Source: an uncultured Clostridia bacterium (lineage in GTDB: Bacteria; Bacillota; Clostridia; Oscillospirales; CAG-272). From it: a stretch of DNA of 8,042 nucleotides. Within the stretch, counting starts at the first letter, position 1. Every line of letters begins with the position of its first letter. The position numbers and the translations under genes are program-made. The notes under the pieces were generated by a model, which saw nothing but the letters and a program-made list of their open reading frames with translations, made no database searches and was not told the DNA's origin. The DNA lies in contig CALDMI010000318.1 of the NCBI GenBank assembly GCA_937914815.1, positions 1-8,042 of the forward strand, written 5' to 3'. Positions 1 through 6,276 of this stretch are shown here, piece after piece.

Positions 1-189
1 CAGGCGGTGTGCCGTATCGAATATTTCTCCCGGTGTCATCGTCCGCGCCGGATGGAAATAGCGCGGAAACATCAGAGTCTGAAGTGTTTTTATAAGCTCT
101 ATGACATTCTTTCTCGAGGGCACGGGCGGGAGAGATGTGCCGCCGTCTCCGAGCTCTTCAAGTATTCTGTTCTTTGCTTCTTCTGTCAT
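1..189 (-). CDS. cysE: Serine O-acetyltransferase, N-terminal part (cut by the window edge)
   Basis: The minus strand opens with ATG at 189-187 and stays open for 63 codons to the left edge, so only the N-terminus is present. A ribosome site AGGAGC lies at 200-195, five bases before the ATG. The visible protein begins MTEEAKNRILEELGDGG and continues with a helical stretch and the block LQTLMFPRYF near residues 37-45. That block matches the helical N-terminal domain of bacterial serine acetyltransferases, where an 'LR.LLFPGYF'-like segment is typical. The enzyme makes O-acetylserine from serine and acetyl-CoA, the first committed step of cysteine synthesis in the cytoplasm. The catalytic left-handed beta-helix would lie outside the window and cannot be checked. 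The gene sits just downstream of a strong terminator, so its own promoter must be weak, lie ahead of that hairpin, or depend on read-through. The family call rests on the N-terminus only. Confidence 0.8.
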   Translation of the reverse strand, partial: MTEEAKNRILEELGDGGTSLPPVPSRKNVIELIKTLQTLMFPRYFHPARTMTPGEIFDTAHRL

Positions 190-221
190 TTTTTGCTCCT
201 GTGATATTGGCGTATTTCCGG

Positions 222-255
222 AAAAAGGGAGAGGCATGTAGAGTATGCCTCTCCC
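222..255 (-). terminator. Rho-independent terminator after the exported-protein gene
   Basis: Read on the minus strand, GGGAGAGGCAT (255-245) pairs perfectly with ATGCCTCTCCC (237-227) around a 7-base loop, and TTTTT (226-222) follows at once. This is a textbook intrinsic terminator. It lies 62 bases after the stop of the exported-protein gene and 32 bases before the cysE start. It should end transcription of the former, or act as an attenuator if cysE transcripts begin upstream of it. Confidence 0.8.
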
Positions 256-263
256 GCGTGGCA

Positions 264-280
264 GGTGCGGTAGCCGCGCC
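264..280 (-). repeat. GC-rich stem-loop upstream of the terminator
   Basis: On the minus strand GGCGCGG (280-274) faces CCGCACC (270-264) across a 3-base loop with one mismatch. It lies in the 107-base gap between the exported-protein stop and the terminator hairpin. If cysE is transcribed from the candidate promoter at 292-321, this stem would be the first of two hairpins in its leader. No known riboswitch pattern is recognised, and the leader is too short for a T-box. Confidence 0.3.
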
Positions 281-291
281 GCCCCGTATTC

Positions 292-321
292 ATTGTATGC
301 TTCTTCCCGGTATTCCGTCAG
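292..321 (-). promoter_or_regulatory. cysE: Possible weak promoter for cysE
   Basis: On the minus strand CTGACG (321-316) and TACAAT (297-292) are separated by 18 bases. The -10 is good (5 of 6 to consensus), the -35 is poor, and it overlaps the stop codon of the upstream gene. A promoter here would place the stem at 264-280 and the terminator at 222-255 in a cysE leader. No better promoter fits in the 32 bases between terminator and cysE. Confidence 0.25.
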
Positions 322-1988
322 TCCTTCTTCATGAAGTCGGCAACGGTGGCAAGCGCCGTGCCAACAGAGCCGGTCGGTGCGCCGGCAGCCGAAACCGTCG
401 CCGCAGTGCCGCACGCGGTGCGGAACTCTGCATTTGCCGCACGGACAGCCGAGTTGTAATCAGCGGTCGCCGCGGTGAGCTTATCCTTTGCGGAAACTAC
501 GCCGGAATATGTGAGATCCGCGTCAGAGAGCGCCTGACTTGCGGTAACTATCGCCGCGCGACGCTCAGAGAGTGTCTTTGCCGCCTCTATCGCGTCAACC
601 GCAGTTATGAACTTACGGCTGTTGCCCTCGCGGCAGTTTATCTTTGTCTCTGCCTCAGAGAGGAGAATGTTAGCTTCTATAACGCCGTCGATACCGGAGA
701 TGTTCCCTTTTTCTTTGAGGGCGTTCGCCTTGTCGACAGCCGCCTTGATGGCCGCATAATCACTGCCCTTTACAAGGGACTCAAGCGGCTTTACAGCCGC
801 GATGTACGCCGCCGCGGCGGCATTGGAGTCTGCTATCTCCCTTTCAAGACCGTCGATAATATCGCAGAGTCTCTTGAACTCGGCGCTCGCCTTGCAGAGC
901 TCCGGATACTTTGATGTGAGATCATCTCGGTAGGTCTTGCAGTCCTCTATGTTGCTCTTCTTTGCACTGTAATAAGATGTATAGGTTGCCTTTGTAATGA
1001 GCGACTCAAGACCGGGAAGAGAGTTTACAAAGTAGAAGGAGGTCATCGCAGTCATGCAATCCTCATTCTCTGTCGTGAAGTTATACTTGTTGACGAGGGC
1101 GGACATGACATCCGTAACCTTCTGACGGAACGCATCGTTCGTCGAAGCGTCGTATGCAGTCATCATCTCTATAACAAGCGCCTCTACCTCTCTCTGCTTC
1201 GCGTCTCCCATAACGCTTCTCGCGAAGGAGCCGTCGTAAACTGCAACATTGTCAAGGAGAGTAACTGTCTTTGCAACGGAACCGTACTCCTGTCTTCTTC
1301 CGGTTCCGACTCTTATGACATCAGCCTTTGTGAACTCGGGGGCGTCCTCGGTAACGGAGGCTACCTCTGCGCCCTCTGCGTCAAAGAGCGTCGCGGTATA
1401 CGTTCCGGTCTCATAATCCATATGGAAAGAGAGCGAATACCATGCTCCGGCAGTCAGGGTAACGCCCTCGACAGCCACGAGCTCGCCGTCCACCATACGG
1501 CGGAAGCCGGGGATATTACTGTTTGTTCCGACGGTGACAAGCTCGTATTTCTTCTGAATACCTTCCTCGTCAAGATCGTTTGTAACAAGTACGATATGTA
1601 CAGTACCGCCGCCGTTCGTCTTGTTTGTCTGCGTATCGTCGGTATTGAAATCAAATGAAACGCCTATTCCCCTTGTATAGGAACCGACAGCCATCTTGAA
1701 CTCTGCGGCGACAGCCTTTGCATTATTCGTCGGAGCTATTCTGAATACACGGTTTCCGTCCATATCGACAACGGTAAACGAATCGTTCGCCGGCTCATAG
1801 ATATCCGCGCTCTGATACGGATTGTCTGCATCCTCAAAATCAAGCGCGACATATTGAAGATTTTCGTAGTACTCGAGCGCAAGAGACGGGTCAATCTCAT
1901 CCCCCTGCGCATACGCCCCCAGCGAGAATGCCGAGAGAATCACCGCAACGGCGGCGAGCAGCAGAAATAACTTCACGGATTTTTTCAT
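318..1988 (-). CDS. Exported protein with probable concanavalin-like domain and helical C-terminus
   Basis: This is a 556-residue protein. GGGAGA at 2000-1995 is a good ribosome site before the ATG at 1988. Residues 1-28 form a clear signal peptide: a KK start, a hydrophobic core LFLLLAAVAVILSAF, and a likely cut after AYA (residues 25-27). Residues about 45-255 alternate short strands with acidic turns (VALDFEDADNPYQS, YSLSFHMDYETGTYTATLFD, VTLLDNVAVYDGS). This is the look of LamG or concanavalin A-like jelly rolls that often bind glycans, though I cannot name the exact family. Residues about 260-535 are mostly helical and Ala/Lys/Glu-rich, with units such as AAIKAAVDKANALKEKGN and AIEAAKTLSERRAAI resembling FIVAR-type bundles of surface proteins. 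No LPXTG motif or C-terminal membrane segment is visible, so the protein is probably released or held non-covalently. It has its own promoter and terminator, so it is a single-gene unit. The substrate is unknown. Confidence 0.85.
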   Translation of the reverse strand: MKKSVKLFLLLAAVAVILSAFSLGAYAQGDEIDPSLALEYYENLQYVALDFEDADNPYQSADIYEPANDSFTVVDMDGNRVFRIAPTNNAKAVAAEFKMAVGSYTRGIGVSFDFNTDDTQTNKTNGGGTVHIVLVTNDLDEEGIQKKYELVTVGTNSNIPGFRRMVDGELVAVEGVTLTAGAWYSLSFHMDYETGTYTATLFDAEGAEVASVTEDAPEFTKADVIRVGTGRRQEYGSVAKTVTLLDNVAVYDGSFARSVMGDAKQREVEALVIEMMTAYDASTNDAFRQKVTDVMSALVNKYNFTTENEDCMTAMTSFYFVNSLPGLESLITKATYTSYYSAKKSNIEDCKTYRDDLTSKYPELCKASAEFKRLCDIIDGLEREIADSNAAAAAYIAAVKPLESLVKGSDYAAIKAAVDKANALKEKGNISGIDGVIEANILLSEAETKINCREGNSRKFITAVDAIEAAKTLSERRAAIVTASQALSDADLTYSGVVSAKDKLTAATADYNSAVRAANAEFRTACGTAATVSAAGAPTGSVGTALATVADFMKKD

Positions 1989-2036
1989 ATCAAATCTCCC
2001 TTTTGGTTTGACTGGAATGTATTCTTATTCATATCA

Positions 2037-2065
2037 ATTATATCATCACACACAGAAAAAATCAA
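2037..2065 (-). promoter_or_regulatory. Sigma-A-type promoter of the exported-protein gene
   Basis: On the minus strand, -35 TTGATT (2065-2060) and a perfect -10 TATAAT (2042-2037) are separated by 17 bases. Transcription would start near 2030, giving a leader of about 40 bases that ends in the GGGAGA ribosome site. Orientation, spacing and distance all fit the gene starting at 1988. Confidence 0.7.
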
Positions 2066-2193
2066 CACGGCAATTATGGCAAATTTTCGTCTTCCCTTTT
2101 GTGCTCTTTGTACAATGGCACCTAATTTCCGTGCGTATGTGATCGCGCGGCGGCGCGCGAATTTGCTTTTTCACAAATGGCGTGGGGGCGTGT

Positions 2194-2217
2194 AGCAAAA
2201 AAACGATTTTTTTTGCT
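2194..2217. repeat. A/T-tract inverted repeat just upstream of the helicase promoter
   Basis: AGCAAAAAAA (2194-2203) is an exact inverted repeat of TTTTTTTGCT (2208-2217) around a CGAT loop, followed by GTTTTTTATTG. In RNA read rightward this resembles a weak terminator, but no rightward gene precedes it. As DNA it is a bent A-tract ending 8 bases before the -35 hexamer, so an UP-element-like role is equally possible. Confidence 0.35.
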
Positions 2218-2225
2218 GTTTTTTA

Positions 2226-2254
2226 TTGATTTTTCGGTTTTGGTATGATAGAAT
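2226..2254 (+). promoter_or_regulatory. Candidate sigma-A-type promoter of the helicase gene
   Basis: TTGATT (2226-2231) and TAGAAT (2249-2254) are separated by 17 bases, with T-rich DNA upstream. Transcription would start near 2261, leaving a leader of about 117 bases before the GTG start at 2378. The overlapping TATGAT has wrong spacing to this -35. Confidence 0.55.
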
Positions 2255-2345
2255 AATATGTAGGCTTTTATTCGCACACCCGTACCATCGGGCGCAGATA
2301 CGGTCGAATCATACGAATTTTGGGCTTTAAGCCTTTACATAAATC

Positions 2346-2367
2346 GGGGGTCGCCCCCAAAAAACGG
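2346..2367 (+). promoter_or_regulatory. Leader hairpin next to the helicase ribosome site
   Basis: GGGGG (2346-2350) and CCCCC (2354-2358) can form a tight stem around TCG. Six A residues and then the ribosome site CGGAGG (2365-2370) follow, seven bases before the GTG start. The hairpin leaves the ribosome site free, so it more likely shields or positions the 5' end than blocks translation. No ligand-binding leader is recognised. Confidence 0.3.
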
Positions 2368-2377
2368 AGGCAATACG

Positions 2378-3637
2378 GTGGCAAAAAGCATTTACACACG
2401 ATACAAAGAGCGCCTCATTGAGATAGGCGGTAACAACCGCTGTCTCTATCTCAAAAGCGCCGCCAGAAGAAACGCATACGACATTGGGCGCCTGCTCGAG
2501 GGTCGGAACAAAAAGATAGAAGAATTCGGCGATTTTCTGTGGACAAAAAACAGATACCCGCTGACGCTCATAAACAACCGCGAAAAGAAAGAGATCCTTG
2601 AAAATCTCGACATACAGTCCCGCCTCGAAAAGCGGAGCACCGATGTCTCCGCCCTCACGGGTGAGGAGGCACAGCGCGCACAGGCAAAGAACGACAGAAT
2701 CCGCCGCGAGGAAAGCTCCCGCGCGATAGAGGCAGAGATAAAGAAAATAAAGGACCTGAAGCGTGAGATCGAGGAGATAGAAAAGGAGACCGGGCGATAT
2801 GAGCTCTATCTCGGTTATCCCTTTGTTTTCGGCGCTATAAATCAGGGACCCACAAAGACGCTCATCAAGGCTCCCCTGCTCCTCTTCCCGATAAAAATAG
2901 ATCTGCCGGACGAGAACACGGTGGAGATAAGCATAAACGAAGCCGAGAAGATACGGATAAACAACGCTCTCGTCTTTGCCTATGCCCAGTCGAAGAAGCT
3001 GAATATAGAGCAGCTCGAGCTCGAGTTTGACGATATGAGCCGCTTCGGCAGTATCGGCGACATAGTGAAGTATCTTGACAGTGCTCACATACATATCGAC
3101 TGCTCGGAATCCAACAATATATTCAACTATCAGCGCTTCAAGGAGCCGGGGCAGAAGTCCGAGCTCTCTGTGCGCTATGCGGCTATAATCGGGCGCTTTC
3201 CTCTCTCAAATTCGATATACAACGACTACACCGACCTTGAAAAGAAGAAGCTCACAAACGATGCGATAAACGAGCTCCTCCGCCCGTCGTCGGTAAAGCG
3301 GCGCGGACGCGCAAAGGCGAAAAAGAGCACGCGCGGAGAACTCCCGAACAGCTATATTGTAAAGCAGCTCGACTATGCGCAGTCGGAGGTTGTGCGCCGC
3401 GTCGACGAAAACGGCAACATGGTCATATACGGACCTCCCGGAACCGGCAAGTCGCAGACGATAGTCAATGTCATCACCGACGCGATATGCAAAAACAAGC
3501 GCGTCCTCGTCGTCTCGCAGAAGAAAGCCGCGCTGGACGTCGTTTACAACCGTCTTGGCGTCCTCAACGAAAAGGCGATGTACATAACCGAGGAGACAAA
3601 GGAAAAGGCATATTTCAGAAAAGGCATCGTTCTATGA
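2378..3637 (+). CDS. N-terminal fragment: DUF4011-like region plus helicase motif I
   Basis: This is a 419-residue frame starting at GTG, preceded by GGAGG seven bases upstream. Residues 8-26 (RYKERLIEIGGNNRCLYLK) resemble the opening block of DUF4011 proteins ('rLlDLsgrNrLLyf'). Residues about 97-140 are a charged, coiled-coil-like helix (AIEAEIKKIKDLKREIEEIEK). Residues 141-174 (YELYLGYPFVFGAI, then KAPLLLFPIKI) match the second conserved block of that domain. A helicase Q-motif-like stretch QLDYAQSEVV begins at residue 330. The Walker A motif GPPGTGKS is at 352-359, and RVLVVSQKKAALDVVYNRL follows as motif Ia. The last ten residues, from about AYFRKGIVL, are out of frame relative to homologues. 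Alone, this piece could bind but not properly hydrolyse ATP, because the Walker B motif is on the other fragment. The product is probably unstable or inactive unless the frame is restored. Confidence 0.75.
   Translation: MAKSIYTRYKERLIEIGGNNRCLYLKSAARRNAYDIGRLLEGRNKKIEEFGDFLWTKNRYPLTLINNREKKEILENLDIQSRLEKRSTDVSALTGEEAQRAQAKNDRIRREESSRAIEAEIKKIKDLKREIEEIEKETGRYELYLGYPFVFGAINQGPTKTLIKAPLLLFPIKIDLPDENTVEISINEAEKIRINNALVFAYAQSKKLNIEQLELEFDDMSRFGSIGDIVKYLDSAHIHIDCSESNNIFNYQRFKEPGQKSELSVRYAAIIGRFPLSNSIYNDYTDLEKKKLTNDAINELLRPSSVKRRGRAKAKKSTRGELPNSYIVKQLDYAQSEVVRRVDENGNMVIYGPPGTGKSQTIVNVITDAICKNKRVLVVSQKKAALDVVYNRLGVLNEKAMYITEETKEKAYFRKGIVL
3602..3627 (+). repeat. 10-bp direct repeat with 16-base period at the frameshift
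   Basis: GAAAAGGCAT occurs at 3602-3611 and again at 3618-3627, separated by ATTTCA. The 16-base period is one more than a multiple of three, so the extra copy shifts the frame. Loss of one period by slippage would join codon AAG at 3599-3601 directly to GAA AAG GCA TCG TTC TAT and restore the helicase frame. The two 16-base units match at about 13 positions, so they are either a slightly diverged duplication or a small insertion between chance repeats. Confidence 0.8.
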
Positions 3638-3695
3638 CCGCTGTCTCTCCGCACATCAGAAAGACCAGATAGAGAGCCTCGCCGATGTCCCGGCG

Positions 3696-6209
3696 ATGGA
3701 GCGCGAATACAACGAGCTCCAGAGCAAGATAAATGCCGAGGTTGCATCTCTTCAGACGATATTCGACCTCCTCAACAAGAAGCGCCCGTTCGGAATATCG
3801 CTCGCGGAAATGTATGCGTCCTCCTCCATGCTCGCAAAGAACACGAACGAATATGCGGTATATCTCAAAATGATAGATGACCCGCAGATTATGGCGCTCG
3901 ACTACAAGCAGCTCTCCGACGCTCTGTTTGTGATAAAGTCAAAAAATCTCGCAAAACTCTATTACAATTACATAGAGGACAAGGAACAGAACCCCGTCAT
4001 TGACTACATGAAGCCGGATATAGATATCCGCACGCTCAGCGAAGTCAAGGGAAAGCTCGAGGATCTGCAGAAGTCGCGCAGGGGGCTCTTCAACACCGCG
4101 AAATATCCGTATTACCGTCAGGTGCTCGCATACTACTATGAAATAAACGACGCCGAGTCGCTCGACAGGGTCGTCAACCTGCAAAGCAAATTCAAGTACG
4201 GAAAGAAGCTGTTTGTCGGAAAGCAGAAAAATCAGATACGCGAAGAGTTTGTAAACACTGCGGCGGCAATACGCGCATTTGTAAAGGAATATGACTGCCT
4301 GCACTCCGTGCTCTCGGACGACGGGTATCTCGCCGTCATAGATAACATACTGCGCGGAAACACGAGCTATACAAGGCTTGTTCACGAGGCGCTCGACAAT
4401 TACATATCCCTGCGCGATGTCAACAATCTCCTTGAGAGTCTCGACACAAACAAGCTCCTGATACTCAACTTCGCCTACACGATAAGCAAAAACTACGCAA
4501 ACTACACGGATATAATAGACAAGTTCCTTGAAATACGCATATATCACGAGGTTCTGCGCTATGAGGACGAATGTAAGGGCGACCTTGCAAAGCTCGTCGA
4601 CTATCAGAACATCACATCACGCATATCCGCCCTGCAGGAGCAGCAGCTCGCGGTCGCGAACAAGCTCTGCGCCGGGAAGAACAGCCGCGAATATGACGCG
4701 CTGTTTGAAAAGGCGGCAAACCGCAAGGACTATCTCTATCAGATCTCAAAGAAGCAGAAATACTGGCCGATACGGAAGACAATGGATGTCTACTCCGACT
4801 TTATACTCTGCCTCTTCCCCTGCTGGCTCCTCTCGCCCGAAAACGTCTCTTCCCTGCTCCCGCTGAAGAAGAATATGTTCGATATAGTCATATTCGACGA
4901 GGCATCTCAGGTATTTATCGAGAGCACAATTCCGACAATCTACCGCGGAAAGAACATAGTCGTCGCGGGAGATGCAAAACAGCTCCGCCCGTCGGCAACA
5001 TTCATGAAGCGGTATCTCGGCGCCGACCCGGAGAACGAAGAGGATTACTCGGTACAGGCGGCGCTGGAGGTCGAGTCACTGCTTGACCTTGCGGTCGCGA
5101 GATACGGAAGCGCAAACCTTACCTACCACTACCGCTCAAAGAACAGCGAGCTTATAGACTTCTCGAACAGCGCGTTCTATCAGACCGAGCTGCGCATAGC
5201 TCCTAATATCTCAAAGAACCGCCTGTCCCGCCCTATTGAGCGCTACAAGGTCGCAGGAAAATGGATAGACAGGAAGAATGTGCAGGAGGCGAAGAAGGTC
5301 GTCGAGCTCCTCGCCGAAATCTTCCGCACACGGAAGAACAACGAGAGTATAGGCATTATCACTTTCAACAGCGAGCAGTGCAGCTGTATATCCGACGCAA
5401 TAGACCGCGAGGCGGCGAAAAATCCGGATTTCCGCTCCGCGTACATAAAAGAGTCTTACCGAATAGACAACGGCGAGGATTGTAGCATATTCGTAAAGAA
5501 CCTCGAAAATGTGCAGGGTGATGAGCGCGATATAATCATATTCTCGATAGGCTATGCCGAGAACGAGCAGGGGAAGGTCTACACGACCTTTGGCTCGCTC
5601 TCCGCGGAGGGCGGCGAGAACCGGCTCAATGTTGCTATCACCCGTGCTAAATCAAAGATAATAGTTGTCACGAGCATTGAGCCAGAGGCGCTCAAGGTCG
5701 ACACGGCAAAGAACCTCGGACCGAAGCTCCTTCAGAAGTATCTCATGTATGTCAGAGCCGTTTCCGCCGGAAACACAGATGTCGTAAAGACGATACTCGC
5801 GGAGCTCGACCCGAAGGAGACGAAGGCAAACAGCATGCTCACATCCTCTCTGCCTATCGAGTTGCAGATGAAGGAACGGCTCGAAAAGCTCGGATACAAG
5901 GTTGACACCGCGCTCGGCAACCGGAACAACCGCATATCGCTCGCGGTATATGATGAGAAGCAGGACCGCTATCTCGTCGGCGTAGAACTCGACACGGACG
6001 CCACCGCGTCCTCAGAGTCGATACTGGAGCGCGATGTGTACAAGCCGAAGTTCCTCGAGGCGCGCGGCTGGACCATTATGCGCGTCTGGTGCCGTGACTG
6101 GTGGCTCTCACCTCAAAAAGTCATCAAGGCTATCGCGGCAACAGCCGACAGAAACGCCGGAAAGAAAACGGCAAAGGAAACAAAGGATAACGCCAGAGAA
6201 ACAGTATAA
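3696..6209 (+). CDS. C-terminal fragment: SF1 helicase motifs II-VI and Vsr-like nuclease domain
   Basis: This is an 837-residue frame from the ATG at 3696. It is open back to a stop at 3585-3587, and the true protein continues upstream as FYDRCLSAHQKDQ. No ribosome site precedes 3696, so this ATG is probably not a native start. Residues 1-390 are a large helical insertion between helicase motifs Ia and II. Motif II is DEASQ (401-405) and motif III is GDAKQLRP (425-432). LTYHYRSKN starts at 475, VQGDERD is at 606-612, and NVAITRAK is at 645-652. These are hallmarks of UPF1/DNA2-type superfamily 1 helicases. Residues about 725-813 form a Vsr/MTES_1575-like nuclease domain: LGYKVDTALG, RISLAVYDEKQDRYLVGVELD, ERDVYKPKFLEARGW, and RVWCRDWW. 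The usual 'IDLAV' aspartate is serine here (S748), while E764 and D766 of the 'IEcD' block remain. A lysine-rich tail ends the protein. It lacks Walker A on its own, so it cannot be a complete ATPase. Confidence 0.8.
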   Translation: MEREYNELQSKINAEVASLQTIFDLLNKKRPFGISLAEMYASSSMLAKNTNEYAVYLKMIDDPQIMALDYKQLSDALFVIKSKNLAKLYYNYIEDKEQNPVIDYMKPDIDIRTLSEVKGKLEDLQKSRRGLFNTAKYPYYRQVLAYYYEINDAESLDRVVNLQSKFKYGKKLFVGKQKNQIREEFVNTAAAIRAFVKEYDCLHSVLSDDGYLAVIDNILRGNTSYTRLVHEALDNYISLRDVNNLLESLDTNKLLILNFAYTISKNYANYTDIIDKFLEIRIYHEVLRYEDECKGDLAKLVDYQNITSRISALQEQQLAVANKLCAGKNSREYDALFEKAANRKDYLYQISKKQKYWPIRKTMDVYSDFILCLFPCWLLSPENVSSLLPLKKNMFDIVIFDEASQVFIESTIPTIYRGKNIVVAGDAKQLRPSATFMKRYLGADPENEEDYSVQAALEVESLLDLAVARYGSANLTYHYRSKNSELIDFSNSAFYQTELRIAPNISKNRLSRPIERYKVAGKWIDRKNVQEAKKVVELLAEIFRTRKNNESIGIITFNSEQCSCISDAIDREAAKNPDFRSAYIKESYRIDNGEDCSIFVKNLENVQGDERDIIIFSIGYAENEQGKVYTTFGSLSAEGGENRLNVAITRAKSKIIVVTSIEPEALKVDTAKNLGPKLLQKYLMYVRAVSAGNTDVVKTILAELDPKETKANSMLTSSLPIELQMKERLEKLGYKVDTALGNRNNRISLAVYDEKQDRYLVGVELDTDATASSESILERDVYKPKFLEARGWTIMRVWCRDWWLSPQKVIKAIAATADRNAGKKTAKETKDNARETV

Positions 6210-6253
6210 TAAAAGTGCTCCCCGGATGCCGGTACAGGCGTCTGTGGGAGCAC
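6207..6253 (-). terminator. Terminator for the leftward DUF6897/AraC unit
   Basis: On the minus strand GTGCTCCC (6253-6246) pairs with GGGAGCAC (6222-6215). Inside, GACGCC (6242-6237) pairs with GGCATC (6230-6225) around a 6-base loop. TTTTATTA (6214-6207) follows. The T-rich tail coincides with the stop codon of the rightward helicase gene. On the plus strand the same stem has no T-run after it, so it is clearly better as a leftward terminator. Confidence 0.65.
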
Positions 6254-6276
6254 AATCAATATATAACTTTCGATGT

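Larger units (their letters stand above)
1989..2377. other. Divergent intergenic region between exported-protein and helicase genes
   Basis: This 389-base stretch holds no credible gene on either strand. It contains a leftward promoter (2037-2065), an A/T-tract stem (2194-2217), a rightward promoter (2226-2254), and a leader of about 115 bases with a GC hairpin (2346-2358). There is also a small GC-rich inverted repeat near 2145-2162 (TCGCGC and GCGCGA around GGCGGC) with no T-run directly after it. The two promoters are about 160 bases apart and do not overlap. Confidence 0.7.
2378..6209 (+). pseudogene. DUF4011 - SF1 helicase - Vsr-like nuclease gene, split by a frameshift
   Basis: Two consecutive reading frames encode the halves of one protein. 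The N-terminal frame carries a DUF4011-like region and helicase motif I and ends at TGA 3635-3637. The C-terminal frame carries motifs II-VI and a Vsr-like nuclease domain. The break lies at a 10-bp direct repeat (GAAAAGGCAT at 3602-3611 and 3618-3627). Deleting one 16-base period gives a junction reading TKEKASFYDRCLSAHQ and a continuous frame of about 1,271 residues. Known family behaviour: UPF1-like superfamily 1 ATPases with this domain order act on nucleic acids, and a single-gene DUF4011-helicase-Vsr type has been reported as antiphage. No partner gene is present; the flanking genes are on the opposite strand. Whether the gene is dead, phase-variable or mis-assembled cannot be told from one sequence. 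Codon use (many ATA isoleucines) resembles its neighbours, so there is no clear sign of recent transfer. Confidence 0.75.

Noticed and set aside
135..914. Long open frame on the plus strand opposite the exported-protein gene
   Set aside because: It has an Arg- and Cys-rich composition with no domain, no ribosome site and no promoter, and it lies opposite a convincing signal-peptide protein. It is a shadow frame.
2145..2175. GC-rich inverted repeat followed by CTTTTTC as a rightward terminator
   Set aside because: No rightward transcript enters this region, and the T-run is about eight bases from the stem.
2327..3094. Minus-strand open frame of 255 codons opposite the helicase N-terminus
   Set aside because: The plus-strand frame carries conserved DUF4011-like blocks. 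The minus frame is hydrophobic, Leu/Tyr-rich, and would end inside the helicase leader. It is a by-product of codon bias.
3614..3626. Programmed +1 ribosomal frameshift at AGA AAA GGC joining the two helicase halves
   Set aside because: The 16-base repeat explains the frame loss fully and its removal gives a better junction. No rare-codon or stop signal typical of programmed +1 sites is evident. It is kept only as a remote possibility.
3939..4547. Minus-strand open frame of 202 codons inside the helicase C-terminal half
   Set aside because: There is no ribosome site or promoter. It is a shadow of the helical insertion of the helicase.
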